Assembly: GCF_900091705.1 (NCBI RefSeq)
Contig: NZ_LT594785.1
Coordinates: 1,220,858 to 1,284,857 of the forward strand
Direction: 5' to 3'
Length of the DNA: 64,000 nucleotides
From: Clostridium mediterraneense
Lineage (GTDB): Bacteria; Bacillota; Clostridia; Clostridiales; Clostridiaceae
A program made the translations under genes and the position numbers. Positions 18,667 to 27,361 of the stretch are shown in pieces. The notes under the pieces were generated by a model. The model did no database searches. It worked only from the letters and a program-made list of their open reading frames with translations, and was not told where the DNA came from. Numbering within the stretch: position 1 is the stretch's first letter; each line of letters begins with the position of its first letter.

Positions 18667-19230
18667 ATGGTTTATTTAAAGGAGTTTGTTTTTACTCTGA
18701 CAACAATAACAATTTTTATAGTAGCAGTAGAACTTGTATTACCTAATAATAGCTTTAAAAAATATCAGAATTTTGTACTTTCATTAATAATGCTTGCTGT
18801 AATGATAAGTCCAATTATTAAAATTTTTAATAGTGGCAGTGATATAGCAAAGGAAATAGAAACAGTTTTTGATTTTTCAGGATCAGTTAAAGAGCCTAAA
18901 AAGGATAGTATTTATGAAGATGATTCTAGTAAGTCTTTTATAATAAATAGATTAGAAGAAAATCTTAGATTACTCCTAGCAAGTGAATTTAAGGATTATA
19001 AATTTAAAGTAGATTTAGATGCAAAGGTAGATTTAGATACTTATGATATTAAAGTAAGTAAAGTGGTTATAAAATATAAATCTACTAAAAAGGTAGATAA
19101 GGTTGAAAAAGTAGTAATTGGTGATGAAGGTGAAGAAGAAGAAAATTTACCTATAGTAAAGGAGATAAAGGAGCTTATTGCGAAGGAAGTAAAAATTAGT
19201 GAGGATAATATTAAGGTTATAAAGGAGTAG
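18667..19230 (+). CDS. spoIIIAF: Stage III sporulation protein AF
   Basis: Two N-terminal membrane helices (about residues 7-24 and 34-54) precede a soluble alpha/beta domain of the ring-building type (about 85-187), ending KEVKISEDNIKVIKE. The 187-residue length is normal. The short spacer from spoIIIAE contains GGAGGG. It probably contributes to the intermembrane ring stack of the channel. Confidence 0.94.
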   Translation: MVYLKEFVFTLTTITIFIVAVELVLPNNSFKKYQNFVLSLIMLAVMISPIIKIFNSGSDIAKEIETVFDFSGSVKEPKKDSIYEDDSSKSFIINRLEENLRLLLASEFKDYKFKVDLDAKVDLDTYDIKVSKVVIKYKSTKKVDKVEKVVIGDEGEEEENLPIVKEIKELIAKEVKISEDNIKVIKE

Positions 19231-19237
19231 AGGGTTT

Positions 19238-19849
19238 ATGGATAACGAGAAAATTGAGGGATTCATAAAAAAGATAGGTAAAAATAAAAGAGTTACTATA
19301 CTTCTAGGAACAGTTCTTGTACTTATTTTGATAAGTCTTTGCTTGTCATATTTAAATGATGTAAATAATATAACTAGAAGTGAAAAGAAAAATAGTGTTA
19401 ATGTAACTGCTACTGATGATAGTGGTTCTGAAACACAAATTACAGATGTAGAATATGAAGAAAAACAAGAGAAGGATCTAGGGAGTATTTTATCTAAAAT
19501 AAATGGAGTCGGTAAAGTAGATGTTAAGCTAAGATTTGGTGGCAGTGAAGTAAAGATTCCAGCTACAGATGTTAATACTCAGGAAAGTAAAACAGAAGAA
19601 ACAGATACTGAAGGTGGCAAAAGAATTAATGATCAAACAACAGGTGGAGAGAAAATTGTTATGAAAAATGATGATGAAGGAAATTCTCCATTTATTTTAG
19701 AAACTAAGAAACCAAAGGTTACAGGAGTTATAGTAGTAGCAGAAGGGGCAGAAAACAGTAAGATAAAGTATGAAATAACAAAAGCAGTAGCTAGCTTATA
19801 TGACATAAGTTTAGATGATGTAAATGTATTTCCTAGAGGAGAGAATTAA
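19238..19849 (+). CDS. spoIIIAG: Stage III sporulation protein AG
   Basis: A single membrane helix (about residues 19-38) anchors a ring-building domain; SpoIIIAG forms a large ring in the intermembrane space. LGSILSKINGVGKVDVKLRFGG and TGVIVVAEGAENSKIKYEITKAVASL match the family. The central insert (about residues 105-150) is polar and low in complexity. It follows spoIIIAF after 7 bases. Confidence 0.95.
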   Translation: MDNEKIEGFIKKIGKNKRVTILLGTVLVLILISLCLSYLNDVNNITRSEKKNSVNVTATDDSGSETQITDVEYEEKQEKDLGSILSKINGVGKVDVKLRFGGSEVKIPATDVNTQESKTEETDTEGGKRINDQTTGGEKIVMKNDDEGNSPFILETKKPKVTGVIVVAEGAENSKIKYEITKAVASLYDISLDDVNVFPRGEN

Positions 19850-19874
19850 AAATAATTTGGAGGGGTTATAAATT

Positions 19875-20405
19875 ATGAATAATAAAGGTATAAATTCAAA
19901 ACAAGCAATGATATTAGTTACTCTTATGATTGGTATATTATGTGTAGGAGTACTAGCTCATAATGTAAATAAAAATTATAGTAGTGATGGAGATTTTGCT
20001 CTTGCAATGAAGGAAGCGGGAAAACAAAATGAAGAAAAGAAAGCAGATGATTCAAAAACATCATCAGATTATTTTTATGAAACAAGAAGTATTAGAGAAC
20101 AAGGTGACCAAAAAGAAGTTGAAACTTTAAAAGCTATAATTGCTGATGATAATACTTCTAAAGATCAAAAAGAAAATGCTACAGAAAAATTAACAAGTAA
20201 AACTAATAATAGAAATTTAGAAAATAGAATTGAACTTAATGTAAAGAGTAAAGGATATAAAGATGTAATTTGCTTTTTAGATGATGATAAGGCAAGAGTT
20301 ATTATAAGCCAAAAAGATAAGTTAAAAGAAGAACAAACTTTAGAAATTCAAGATATAGTTAAAGATGTTGCAAAGGTATATGACATACAAATAGAGGCTA
20401 AATAA
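19875..20405 (+). CDS. spoIIIAH: Stage III sporulation protein AH
   Basis: SpoIIIAH crosses the mother-cell membrane once (about residues 8-28) and its ring-building domain (about 85-176) binds forespore SpoIIQ. YFYETRSIREQGDQKEVETLKAI and SKGYKDVICFLDDDKARVII are typical. GGAGGGG lies 8 bases before the ATG. It ends the spoIIIA operon; no spoIIQ gene is in this window. Confidence 0.95.
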   Translation: MNNKGINSKQAMILVTLMIGILCVGVLAHNVNKNYSSDGDFALAMKEAGKQNEEKKADDSKTSSDYFYETRSIREQGDQKEVETLKAIIADDNTSKDQKENATEKLTSKTNNRNLENRIELNVKSKGYKDVICFLDDDKARVIISQKDKLKEEQTLEIQDIVKDVAKVYDIQIEAK

Positions 20406-20409
20406 TTAA

Positions 20410-20438
20410 TTGTATTGTAAACCTATATTTGATATAAT
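20410..20438 (+). promoter_or_regulatory. Sigma-A-type promoter for asp23
   Basis: TTGTAT at 20410-20415 and TATAAT at 20433-20438 are 17 bases apart, just upstream of the asp23-like gene. This would allow vegetative expression independent of the sporulation operon in front. Confidence 0.6.
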
Positions 20439-20492
20439 GAATCTATAATTAACAAGTTTTAGTGGTAAAACTAAGTAGGAGGGTTCACTTTT

Positions 20493-20870
20493 ATGGATCA
20501 AATAAATAAAGAGAATACTAACTTAGGAATAGTTAAAATTTCTGATGAGGTAATAGGTGTTATATCTGCAATTGCAGCTTCTGAAATAGAAGGAGTAGTA
20601 GATTTTGATGCAAAAGGTTTAACACATAAACTTAAAGGTAAAAAACATATAGGTAAATCTGTAAAGGTAAGTATGGATACAGATGCCGCAGTTATAGAAA
20701 TTGGAATAGCAGTATCTTATGGAGTTAATATTCCTGAGATAGTTAAGCAAGTTCAAGAAAATGTTAAGAAAACAGTAGAAGCAATTACAGGGTTAAATGT
20801 AAAATCTGTTAATGTTATAGTTCAGAATATAATTATTTCAAAGAACGAAGAAGAAATCGAAATAAAATAA
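20493..20870 (+). CDS. Asp23/Gls24 family envelope stress protein
   Basis: The 125-residue product has the Asp23 (DUF322) domain: GIVKISDEVIGVISAIAASEIEGVVDF and VKSVNVIVQNIII. It corresponds to B. subtilis yqhY, between the spoIIIA/acc genes and nusB. Such proteins associate with the cell envelope; in Bacillus yqhY is linked to acetyl-CoA carboxylase, but accB/accC are not here. AGGAGGG lies 9 bases before the ATG, and a separate promoter and terminator make it monocistronic. Confidence 0.92.
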   Translation: MDQINKENTNLGIVKISDEVIGVISAIAASEIEGVVDFDAKGLTHKLKGKKHIGKSVKVSMDTDAAVIEIGIAVSYGVNIPEIVKQVQENVKKTVEAITGLNVKSVNVIVQNIIISKNEEEIEIK

Positions 20871-20878
20871 AAATAAAA

Positions 20879-20913
20879 GTCACCCTCTGCTATAAACAGA
20901 GGGTGTTTGCTTG
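20879..20913 (+). terminator. Terminator after asp23
   Basis: CACCCTCTG and CAGAGGGTG form a 9-base-pair GC-rich stem with a 7-base loop, followed by the short T-rich TTTGCTTGTT. Confidence 0.75.
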
Positions 20914-20941
20914 TTGACAAAATAGGGTAAGATAATATATA
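20914..20941 (+). promoter_or_regulatory. Sigma-A-type promoter for nusB-folD-xse genes
   Basis: TTGACA at 20914-20919 and TATATA at 20936-20941 with a 16-base spacer, directly after the asp23 terminator and about 60 bases before nusB. Confidence 0.6.
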
Positions 20942-21001
20942 AATAACTAAGATAAAATAAAAAAGATGAATAAGAGTAATGATGGAACCTAGGAGGAGAA
21001 T

Positions 21002-21412
21002 ATGAATAGAAAAAAATCAAGAGAATATTTAATGCAATTAGTTTATCAAATGCAAATTAGCAAGGAAAGTGCTGGAGAAGTATATGATAGCTTTATGGAA
21101 AATGAAGAAATATCAAAAGATGGTATAGATTTAACATACATAAAGAGCTGTCTTATAGGAATCATGACTAATAAAGATATATTAGATGCAAAAATATCAG
21201 AAAATCTAGTAAATTGGAAAATAAATAGAATATCTAAGGTAAATCTTTCAATACTTAGAGTAGCAGTTTATGAACTAATATACAAAGAAGATATCCCAGC
21301 AAAAGTTGCTATAAACGAAGCTATTGAATTATGTAAAGAATTCTCTGATGAAAAGTCAGTTTCATTTGTTAATGGAGTTTTAGATAAGATATATAAAAAA
21401 TCATTAAACTAA
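21002..21412 (+). CDS. nusB: Transcription antitermination factor NusB
   Basis: NusB binds boxA RNA with NusE/S10 for antitermination of rRNA operons. The 136-residue all-helical protein has the family start MNRKKSREYLMQLVYQM and the C-terminal PAKVAINEAIELCKEFSDEKSVSFVNGVLDKI. AGGAGGAG is 4-5 bases before the ATG. It leads a likely operon with folD, xseA, xseB, ispA and dxs, which have short spacers or overlap. Confidence 0.96.
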   Translation: MNRKKSREYLMQLVYQMQISKESAGEVYDSFMENEEISKDGIDLTYIKSCLIGIMTNKDILDAKISENLVNWKINRISKVNLSILRVAVYELIYKEDIPAKVAINEAIELCKEFSDEKSVSFVNGVLDKIYKKSLN

Positions 21413-21428
21413 GTTAGGAGTAGAATTT

Positions 21429-22265
21429 ATGGGGAAGATTATAGATGGAAAAGCAGTAGCAGAGGGTATAAAAGAAGAAATAAGGGTATTTATAAAAGAT
21501 AGAAAAGAAAATAATAAAACTCTTCCTAAGATCGTATCTATATTAGTGGGTGAAGATGGAGGCTCAATCTATTATCAAAATTTTCAAGAGAAGATAGCAG
21601 AAAGTCTTGGTGTGGAATTTAATAAATTAAAGCTTTCTAGCGATATAGAAGAATCGGTTTTAAAAGATATTATTAAAGACTTAAATAAAAATGAAGAGGT
21701 TGATGGAATAATGATTTTATTACCTCTTCCTAAACATATAAATGAAGCTGAAATTACTAATTTAATTAGTAGTGAAAAAGATTTAGATTGTTTATCAGAA
21801 AAAACAGTTGGTAAATTTTATAAGGGTGAAGAAACATATAAACCTTGTACACCATATAGTGTAATAACTCTTTTAAAGAGTTATAATGTAGAGCTTGAAG
21901 GAGCAAATGTTGTTATAATAGGTAGAAGTAATATTGTTGGGAAACCACTTGTTCAAATGTTTTTAAATGAAAATGCAACAGTGACTATATGCCATTCTAG
22001 AACTAAAAACTTAAGAGACATAACTAAAAGAGCAGATATAGTTGTAGCTGCTATAGGAAAACCTAAATTTATTGATGGATCATATATAAAAGAAGGTGCA
22101 GTAGTCATAGATGTAGGTACAACTCGTTTTGAAGGTAAGATAACAGGTGATGTTAATTATGATGAGGTATATGAAAAAGCTAGTCTTATAACACCTGTAC
22201 CAGGTGGAGTTGGAGCTTTAACCACGACGTTATTATTTAAAAATCTTTGTGAAGGAATGAAATAA
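21429..22265 (+). CDS. folD: FolD-family methylenetetrahydrofolate dehydrogenase, altered cyclohydrolase site
   Basis: FolD oxidises methylene-THF and normally hydrolyses methenyl-THF. The NADP-binding part is canonical (GRSNIVGKPLVQMF, PVPGGVGALTT) and the 278-residue length is normal. Two usual active-site residues differ by my alignment: the YxxxK lysine is replaced in YYQNFQEK (Gln53) and the Gln of the VQLPLP motif is Leu97 in ILLPLP. The Asp-containing KDLD motif is kept. In characterised homologues these residues serve cyclohydrolase activity, so the enzyme may be mainly a dehydrogenase. Operon position matches B. subtilis folD. Confidence 0.92.
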   Translation: MGKIIDGKAVAEGIKEEIRVFIKDRKENNKTLPKIVSILVGEDGGSIYYQNFQEKIAESLGVEFNKLKLSSDIEESVLKDIIKDLNKNEEVDGIMILLPLPKHINEAEITNLISSEKDLDCLSEKTVGKFYKGEETYKPCTPYSVITLLKSYNVELEGANVVIIGRSNIVGKPLVQMFLNENATVTICHSRTKNLRDITKRADIVVAAIGKPKFIDGSYIKEGAVVIDVGTTRFEGKITGDVNYDEVYEKASLITPVPGGVGALTTTLLFKNLCEGMK

Positions 22266-22266
22266 T

Positions 22267-23466
22267 ATGAAGCTAAAAACTTTAACAGTTTCAGAAGTAA
22301 ATAATTATTTAAAAAGGGTAGTAGATAATGATTTTATTATGAACAATTTATCTGTGAAAGGTGAAGTTTCAAACTTAAAATTTCATTCAAGTGGACATAT
22401 ATATTTTTCTTTAAAAGATGGTGAAAGTAAGATTAACTGCGTTATGTTTAAAAGTGACGCAGTTAATTTAGATTTTCTTTTAGAGAATGGAATGGAAGTT
22501 AGTGTTAAGGCAAGACTTTCAATCTATATGAAAGAAGGTAATTATCAGTTATATTGTAGAGAAATTGATAATGTAGGAATTGGAAAGCTTTTTGAAAAAT
22601 ATGAGCAAATGAAAAAAGAACTAGAGGCAGAAGGCCTATTTAGTGATTTTTATAAAAGGAAAATAGTTAAATTCCCGAAAAGAGTAGGTGTTATAACATC
22701 TGCTACAGGAGCAGCTGTAAAAGATATTATAAGAGTTATTAGAAGAAGGAATAATTTAGTAGATATAGTTGTGTATCCAGCAAAAGTTCAAGGGAATTTA
22801 GCAGAAGAAACACTTATAAATGGAATAAGATATTTTAATAATAAAAATAATGTTGAAACTATAATAATAGGTAGAGGTGGAGGCTCTATAGAAGAGCTAT
22901 GGGCTTTTAATAGTAGAGAACTTGCTTATGAAATATTTAATAGTAAGATACCTGTAATCTCAGCAGTAGGTCATGAAACTGATTTTACTATTTGTGATTT
23001 TGTTAGTGATGTAAGGGCAGCAACTCCATCAGCAGCTGCTGAAATTAGTGTACCTGTTTTAAAAGAAGAAAGAATACATTTAAAAAATTTGGAGAGTATT
23101 TTAATAAGAGATATTAATAGAGTAATAGAAAGAGAGAATAAAAATCTTGAATATATATCTAAAATTTTAAGTAATAATTCACCATCAATAATTGTTGAGC
23201 GTGAAAAAGAGAAATTAGGTATTTTATCTAAGAATTTAGAGGATATTATTAGTCAAAGGATAGATAAAGAAAAAGATAAAATAAGCTCTATGAATAAAAT
23301 ATTAAATAGTATGAATCCATTAAATGTTTTAGATAGAGGATTTTCTGTAGTAAGTGATGAAAAGGGTAATCTCTTAACAAGTATAGAAAATTTAAAAGAA
23401 ACTAAAAATATAGAAATTGGTATGAGAGATGGGAAAGCTAAGGGTAAATTTGAATTTTTAAAATAG
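22267..23466 (+). CDS. xseA: Exodeoxyribonuclease VII large subunit
   Basis: XseA is the catalytic subunit of the single-strand-specific exonuclease VII. An N-terminal OB fold (about residues 1-105, NLSVKGEVSNLKFHSSGHIYFSLKD) is followed by the nuclease domain with GRGGGSIEELWAFN and SAVGHETDFTICDFVSD, and a C-terminal coiled coil. Length is 399 residues. The ATG comes one base after the folD stop. The small subunit xseB follows directly. Confidence 0.97.
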   Translation: MKLKTLTVSEVNNYLKRVVDNDFIMNNLSVKGEVSNLKFHSSGHIYFSLKDGESKINCVMFKSDAVNLDFLLENGMEVSVKARLSIYMKEGNYQLYCREIDNVGIGKLFEKYEQMKKELEAEGLFSDFYKRKIVKFPKRVGVITSATGAAVKDIIRVIRRRNNLVDIVVYPAKVQGNLAEETLINGIRYFNNKNNVETIIIGRGGGSIEELWAFNSRELAYEIFNSKIPVISAVGHETDFTICDFVSDVRAATPSAAAEISVPVLKEERIHLKNLESILIRDINRVIERENKNLEYISKILSNNSPSIIVEREKEKLGILSKNLEDIISQRIDKEKDKISSMNKILNSMNPLNVLDRGFSVVSDEKGNLLTSIENLKETKNIEIGMRDGKAKGKFEFLK

Positions 23467-23477
23467 AGGTGATTTAT

Positions 23478-23696
23478 ATGGCTAGAAAAGTGGAAACTTA
23501 TGAAGAAACTTATGAGAAATTAGAAGAAATCATAACTCATATGGAAAGAGGCGAATTAAGTCTAGATGAATCCATTAAAAATTATGAAGAAGGAGTAAAA
23601 CTTCTAAATAAATTATATAAAAAGTTGAATTCTGTTGAAGGTAAAATTAAAATAGTTAATAATGGAGTAGAACAAAACTTTGAAGGAGAAGAATAA
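23478..23696 (+). CDS. xseB: Exodeoxyribonuclease VII small subunit
   Basis: The 72-residue helical protein (KLEEIITHMERGELSLDESIKNYEEGVKLLNKLYKKL) binds several copies per XseA. I use ATG 23478, which has AGAGGTG 6 bases upstream; an in-frame GTG at 23469 would sit inside that site. The stop overlaps the ispA start (ATAATGG), typical coupling. Confidence 0.95.
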   Translation: MARKVETYEETYEKLEEIITHMERGELSLDESIKNYEEGVKLLNKLYKKLNSVEGKIKIVNNGVEQNFEGEE

Positions 23697-24571
23697 TGGA
23701 TATACTAGGTCTCAAAGATAAAATAGATGTATCATTAGATAGATACTTTAAAGATAAAGGTAGTTATAATAAAGAATTATATGAATCTATGTCTTACAGT
23801 GTAAATATAGGTGGTAAAAGAATAAGACCTATACTTACACTACTTTCATATGCAATATATAATGAAAATGTAGATGATATTTTAGATGTAGCCATGGCAA
23901 TAGAGATGATACATACATATTCACTTATACATGATGATCTCCCCGCAATGGATAATGATGTTTTAAGAAGGGGGAAACCTACTAATCATGTTGTATATGG
24001 TGAGGCTTTAGCAATACTTGCTGGAGATGCATTACTTAATGAAGCAATGATTATTTTAATGAATTTCTCACTAAAGAATGGAACTAATGCCTTAAGAGCT
24101 TCAAAACTTATTAGCGAAGCAGCTGGAGCTGATGGAATGATAGGTGGTCAAGTGGTAGATATAAGAGCAGAGGGCAGAGGAAAGAGCCTATCTTTAGAAG
24201 AACTTAATTATATGCATAAAAATAAAACTGGTGAATTAATAAAAGTTTCAATATTAGCAGGAGCTACTATTGCAGGGGCTAGTGATAAAGATTTAGAAAA
24301 ACTTAGTGAGTTTGGAGATAAGTTAGGGCTTGTATTCCAAATAAAAGATGATATATTAGACGTTACACAAACAACAGAGATACTTGGAAAAACTGCTAAT
24401 AGTGATATAGAAAACCATAAGACTAATTATATATCAATATATGGTTTAGAAAAGTGCAAAGAACTTTGCAAACAATTGACAGATGAATGTATGGAGTTGT
24501 TAGATAATATAGATGGAAATATCATAAGTCTAAAACAGTTAGCTTTAACTTTACTTGAACGAAAAAATTAA
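23696..24571 (+). CDS. ispA: Polyprenyl synthetase (farnesyl diphosphate synthase type)
   Basis: This enzyme condenses isopentenyl and allylic diphosphates. The first Asp-rich motif is DDLPAMD at residues 80-86, the second is DDILD (about 220). GGKRIRPIL and GQVVDIRAEG are family features. At 291 residues it fits the short-chain FPP/GPP synthases that sit between xseB and dxs in Firmicutes. It overlaps the xseB stop by one base. Confidence 0.95.
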   Translation: MDILGLKDKIDVSLDRYFKDKGSYNKELYESMSYSVNIGGKRIRPILTLLSYAIYNENVDDILDVAMAIEMIHTYSLIHDDLPAMDNDVLRRGKPTNHVVYGEALAILAGDALLNEAMIILMNFSLKNGTNALRASKLISEAAGADGMIGGQVVDIRAEGRGKSLSLEELNYMHKNKTGELIKVSILAGATIAGASDKDLEKLSEFGDKLGLVFQIKDDILDVTQTTEILGKTANSDIENHKTNYISIYGLEKCKELCKQLTDECMELLDNIDGNIISLKQLALTLLERKN

Positions 24572-24592
24572 GCGAAAAGGATTTGATATTTT

Positions 24593-26455
24593 ATGATAGA
24601 TATGCTAGACGATTCTGAAGGGAAATATAAGATAAAAAATTTAAATGATAAAGAAATTAATCAGCTAGCGAAGGAAATTAGGGAATTTTTAATAGATAGT
24701 ATATCTAAAACAGGTGGGCATTTAGCATCAAATTTAGGTGTTGTTGAACTTACCTTAGCACTATTTAAGAATTTTAATTTTGACGAAGATAAAATCATTT
24801 GGGATGTAGGGCATCAATGTTATGTCCATAAATTATTAACTGACAGAAAAAATCAGTTTTCAACTTTAAGACAATATAAGGGGCTTAGTGGATTCCCAAA
24901 AAGAATAGAGAGTAAATATGATTTCTTTGACACAGGACATAGTAGTACATCAATATCAGCTGCTATAGGAATGGCAAGAGCTAGAGATTTACATGGTGGT
25001 AAAGAAAATATAATAGCTGTTATAGGTGATGGAGCCTTAACAGGAGGAATGGCTTTAGAAGCTTTAAATGATATAGGATATAATAAAACTAAGATGATTG
25101 TTATATTAAATGATAATCAAATGTCAATATCAAAGAATGTTGGTGGATTATCAGTTCATTTAAATAAATTAAGATCTGATAAAGCTTATAATAAATTAAA
25201 AGCTGGTATAAATGCTAGCTTAAATTCAAGTGATTTTGGTAAAAATGTAGCCCATTCTTTAGAAAAGATAAAAGGAAGTATAAAACAACTTGTAGTTCCA
25301 AGCATGTTATTTGAAGATATGGGACTAAAATATTTTGGACCAATTGATGGACATGATTTTAAAAGCGTGGATGAAATTTTAAAGGTAGCAAAAGAAATAG
25401 ATGGACCAGTAGTTATCCATACAGTAACACAAAAAGGAAAAGGATATAATTTTGCAGAAGAAAATCCTAATAAATTCCATGGAGTAGGACCATTTAACTA
25501 TTCAAGTGGTGAAATGCTAAAATTATCAAGTCAAAATTATTCACAAGTATTTGGAGAGGCAATGATAGATTTAGCAGCTGAGGATAAAGATATAGTAGCA
25601 ATAACTGCTGCTATGCCAGATGGGACAGGTCTTAAAGCTTTTTCTAAGAAGTTTCCAAAGAGAATGTTTGATGTAGGTATAGCAGAACAACATGCTATGA
25701 CTATGGCAGCAGGAATGGCAGCAGCAGGCTTAAAACCTGTTTTTGCAGTTTATTCAACTTTTCTTCAAAGAGCTTATGATCAGCTTATACATGATGTATG
25801 TATACAAGAGTTACCTGTAATATTAGCCATAGATAGAGCTGGAATAGTTGGAGAAGATGGTGAAACTCACCAAGGAATGTTTGATATATCATATTTAAAC
25901 TTAATTCCTAATATAACTATTTTATCTCCAAAACTTATGAGTGAAGTGAAACCAATGCTTAAGTGGGCTTTAGACTATAAAAAGCCAGTAGCTTTAAGAT
26001 ATCCAAGAGGTGGAGATTATGAAGAAACAGGACTTGAGCCTTTAAATAATATAAGCCTTGGAAAATGGGAAAAAATAATAGATAATGATGAATTATTTAT
26101 TATTGCAACAGGTAAAATGGTTCAACATGCAAAAATAGCTATAAATAAATTAAAATTAAGCCATAATAAAAATATAGGACTTATAAGTGCTACTTTTGTA
26201 AAACCATTAGATTATTCTATGCTTGATGAGTTAATTTCTAAAAATGTAAAGATATTAACTATAGAGGATGGTATAGTTAGAGGTGGACTTGGAGAAAGTA
26301 TATCTGCATATTTAATTAGAAATAATTATAATGGAAAAGTAGATAATATAGGTTATGATGATAAATTTATAGAACATGGAAAAGTTGATATATTATATAG
26401 AGAAAATGGTTTAGATTCTGAATCAATTAAAAATAAGGTTTTAGAGATGTTATAA
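24593..26455 (+). CDS. dxs: 1-deoxy-D-xylulose-5-phosphate synthase
   Basis: DXS condenses pyruvate and glyceraldehyde 3-phosphate with thiamine diphosphate to open the MEP isoprenoid pathway. The TPP motif [16 protein letters not shown], the HVTQKGKGY-like stretch and the [17 protein letters not shown] motif are present; 620 residues is full length. AAAGG is about 12 bases before the ATG, a slightly long spacing. It follows ispA as in Bacillus, so precursor and prenyl-chain enzymes are co-expressed. Confidence 0.97.
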   Translation: MIDMLDDSEGKYKIKNLNDKEINQLAKEIREFLIDSISKTGGHLASNLGVVELTLALFKNFNFDEDKIIWDVGHQCYVHKLLTDRKNQFSTLRQYKGLSGFPKRIESKYDFFDTGHSSTSISAAIGMARARDLHGGKENIIAVIGDGALTGGMALEALNDIGYNKTKMIVILNDNQMSISKNVGGLSVHLNKLRSDKAYNKLKAGINASLNSSDFGKNVAHSLEKIKGSIKQLVVPSMLFEDMGLKYFGPIDGHDFKSVDEILKVAKEIDGPVVIHTVTQKGKGYNFAEENPNKFHGVGPFNYSSGEMLKLSSQNYSQVFGEAMIDLAAEDKDIVAITAAMPDGTGLKAFSKKFPKRMFDVGIAEQHAMTMAAGMAAAGLKPVFAVYSTFLQRAYDQLIHDVCIQELPVILAIDRAGIVGEDGETHQGMFDISYLNLIPNITILSPKLMSEVKPMLKWALDYKKPVALRYPRGGDYEETGLEPLNNISLGKWEKIIDNDELFIIATGKMVQHAKIAINKLKLSHNKNIGLISATFVKPLDYSMLDELISKNVKILTIEDGIVRGGLGESISAYLIRNNYNGKVDNIGYDDKFIEHGKVDILYRENGLDSESIKNKVLEML

Positions 26456-26486
26456 GTTTTACTTATTTTTAAATGGAATAAAGAAA

Positions 26487-26540
26487 AAGGAGGAGCTACT
26501 TTAAAAAATTTAAATTTTTAAAGTAGCAAAATAAAAAGTG
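26487..26540 (+). promoter_or_regulatory. Split ribosome binding site of tlyA: SD, hairpin, GTG
   Basis: A consensus AAGGAGGAG (26487-26495) lies over 40 bases before the GTG start. Between them GCTACTTTAAAAA (26495-26507) and TTTTTAAAGTAGC (26515-26527) form a perfect 13-base-pair stem with a 7-base loop. With the stem folded, AGGAGG would be about 11 bases from GTG. No start codon lies nearer the SD, and an in-frame TAA at 26532 excludes an upstream start. Confidence 0.75.
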
Positions 26541-27347
26541 GCAAAGAAAAAAGAAAGACTAGATGTTATTTTAGTTGATAAAGGATTTTTTGAATCTAGA
26601 GAGCAAGCTAAAAGAAGCATAATGGCAGGAGAAATATTTGTTGATGATAAGAGAGTTGACAAAGCAGGTGAAAAAATAGACATAGAAGCCAATATAGAGT
26701 TTAAGGGTTCAAAGCAACCTTATGTTAGTAGAGGTGGATTTAAACTTGAAAAAGCTATAAATTCATTTGGAATTGATATAAATGGTTCAATATGTATGGA
26801 TATAGGAGCTTCAACAGGTGGCTTTACAGATTGTATGCTACAAAATGGAGCAAGTAAGGTTTATTCAATAGATGTTGGATATGGTCAATTTGCATGGAAG
26901 CTTAGAACTGATCCTAGAGTTGTATGTCTTGAAAGAACTAATGTTAGATATGTAACAGATGAGCAAGTACCTGATAAATGTGATTTTGCATCAATAGATG
27001 TATCATTTATATCACTTACAACTATAATGCCAGCAGTAATGAATCTTTTAAAAGAAGATGGAGAAGTTATGGCTTTAATAAAACCACAATTTGAAGCTGG
27101 AAAAGGCAAGGTTGGTAAAAAAGGTGTCGTTAGAGAGCCAGAAATTCATAAAGAAGTAATAGAGAAAATAGTAAATTATGCTCTTTCAAATAATTTAAAT
27201 ATTTTAAATATAGACTTCTCACCAATAAAGGGACCAGAAGGAAATATAGAATATTTAATTTATTTAAGAAAATCAAATGAAAAACAAGATGATTTTAATT
27301 TTGAAATCATAGATGAAGTAGTTAATAATTCACATAGTGATTTATAG
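26538..27347 (+). CDS. tlyA: TlyA family rRNA 2'-O-methyltransferase / hemolysin-like protein
   Basis: An S4 RNA-binding domain (residues 1-60, ERLDVILVDKGFFESREQAKR) precedes an FtsJ-like SAM methyltransferase domain with MDIGASTGGFTDCML and ALIKPQFEAGKGKVGKKGVV. In mycobacteria TlyA methylates both rRNAs; the target here is inferred. The GTG start matches the conserved N-terminus of the family and an in-frame stop lies two codons upstream. The ribosome site is separated by a hairpin (see 26487-26540). nadK, argR and recN follow as in many Firmicutes. Confidence 0.94.
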   Translation: MAKKKERLDVILVDKGFFESREQAKRSIMAGEIFVDDKRVDKAGEKIDIEANIEFKGSKQPYVSRGGFKLEKAINSFGIDINGSICMDIGASTGGFTDCMLQNGASKVYSIDVGYGQFAWKLRTDPRVVCLERTNVRYVTDEQVPDKCDFASIDVSFISLTTIMPAVMNLLKEDGEVMALIKPQFEAGKGKVGKKGVVREPEIHKEVIEKIVNYALSNNLNILNIDFSPIKGPEGNIEYLIYLRKSNEKQDDFNFEIIDEVVNNSHSDL

Positions 27348-27361
27348 AAAAGAGAGGTTAT

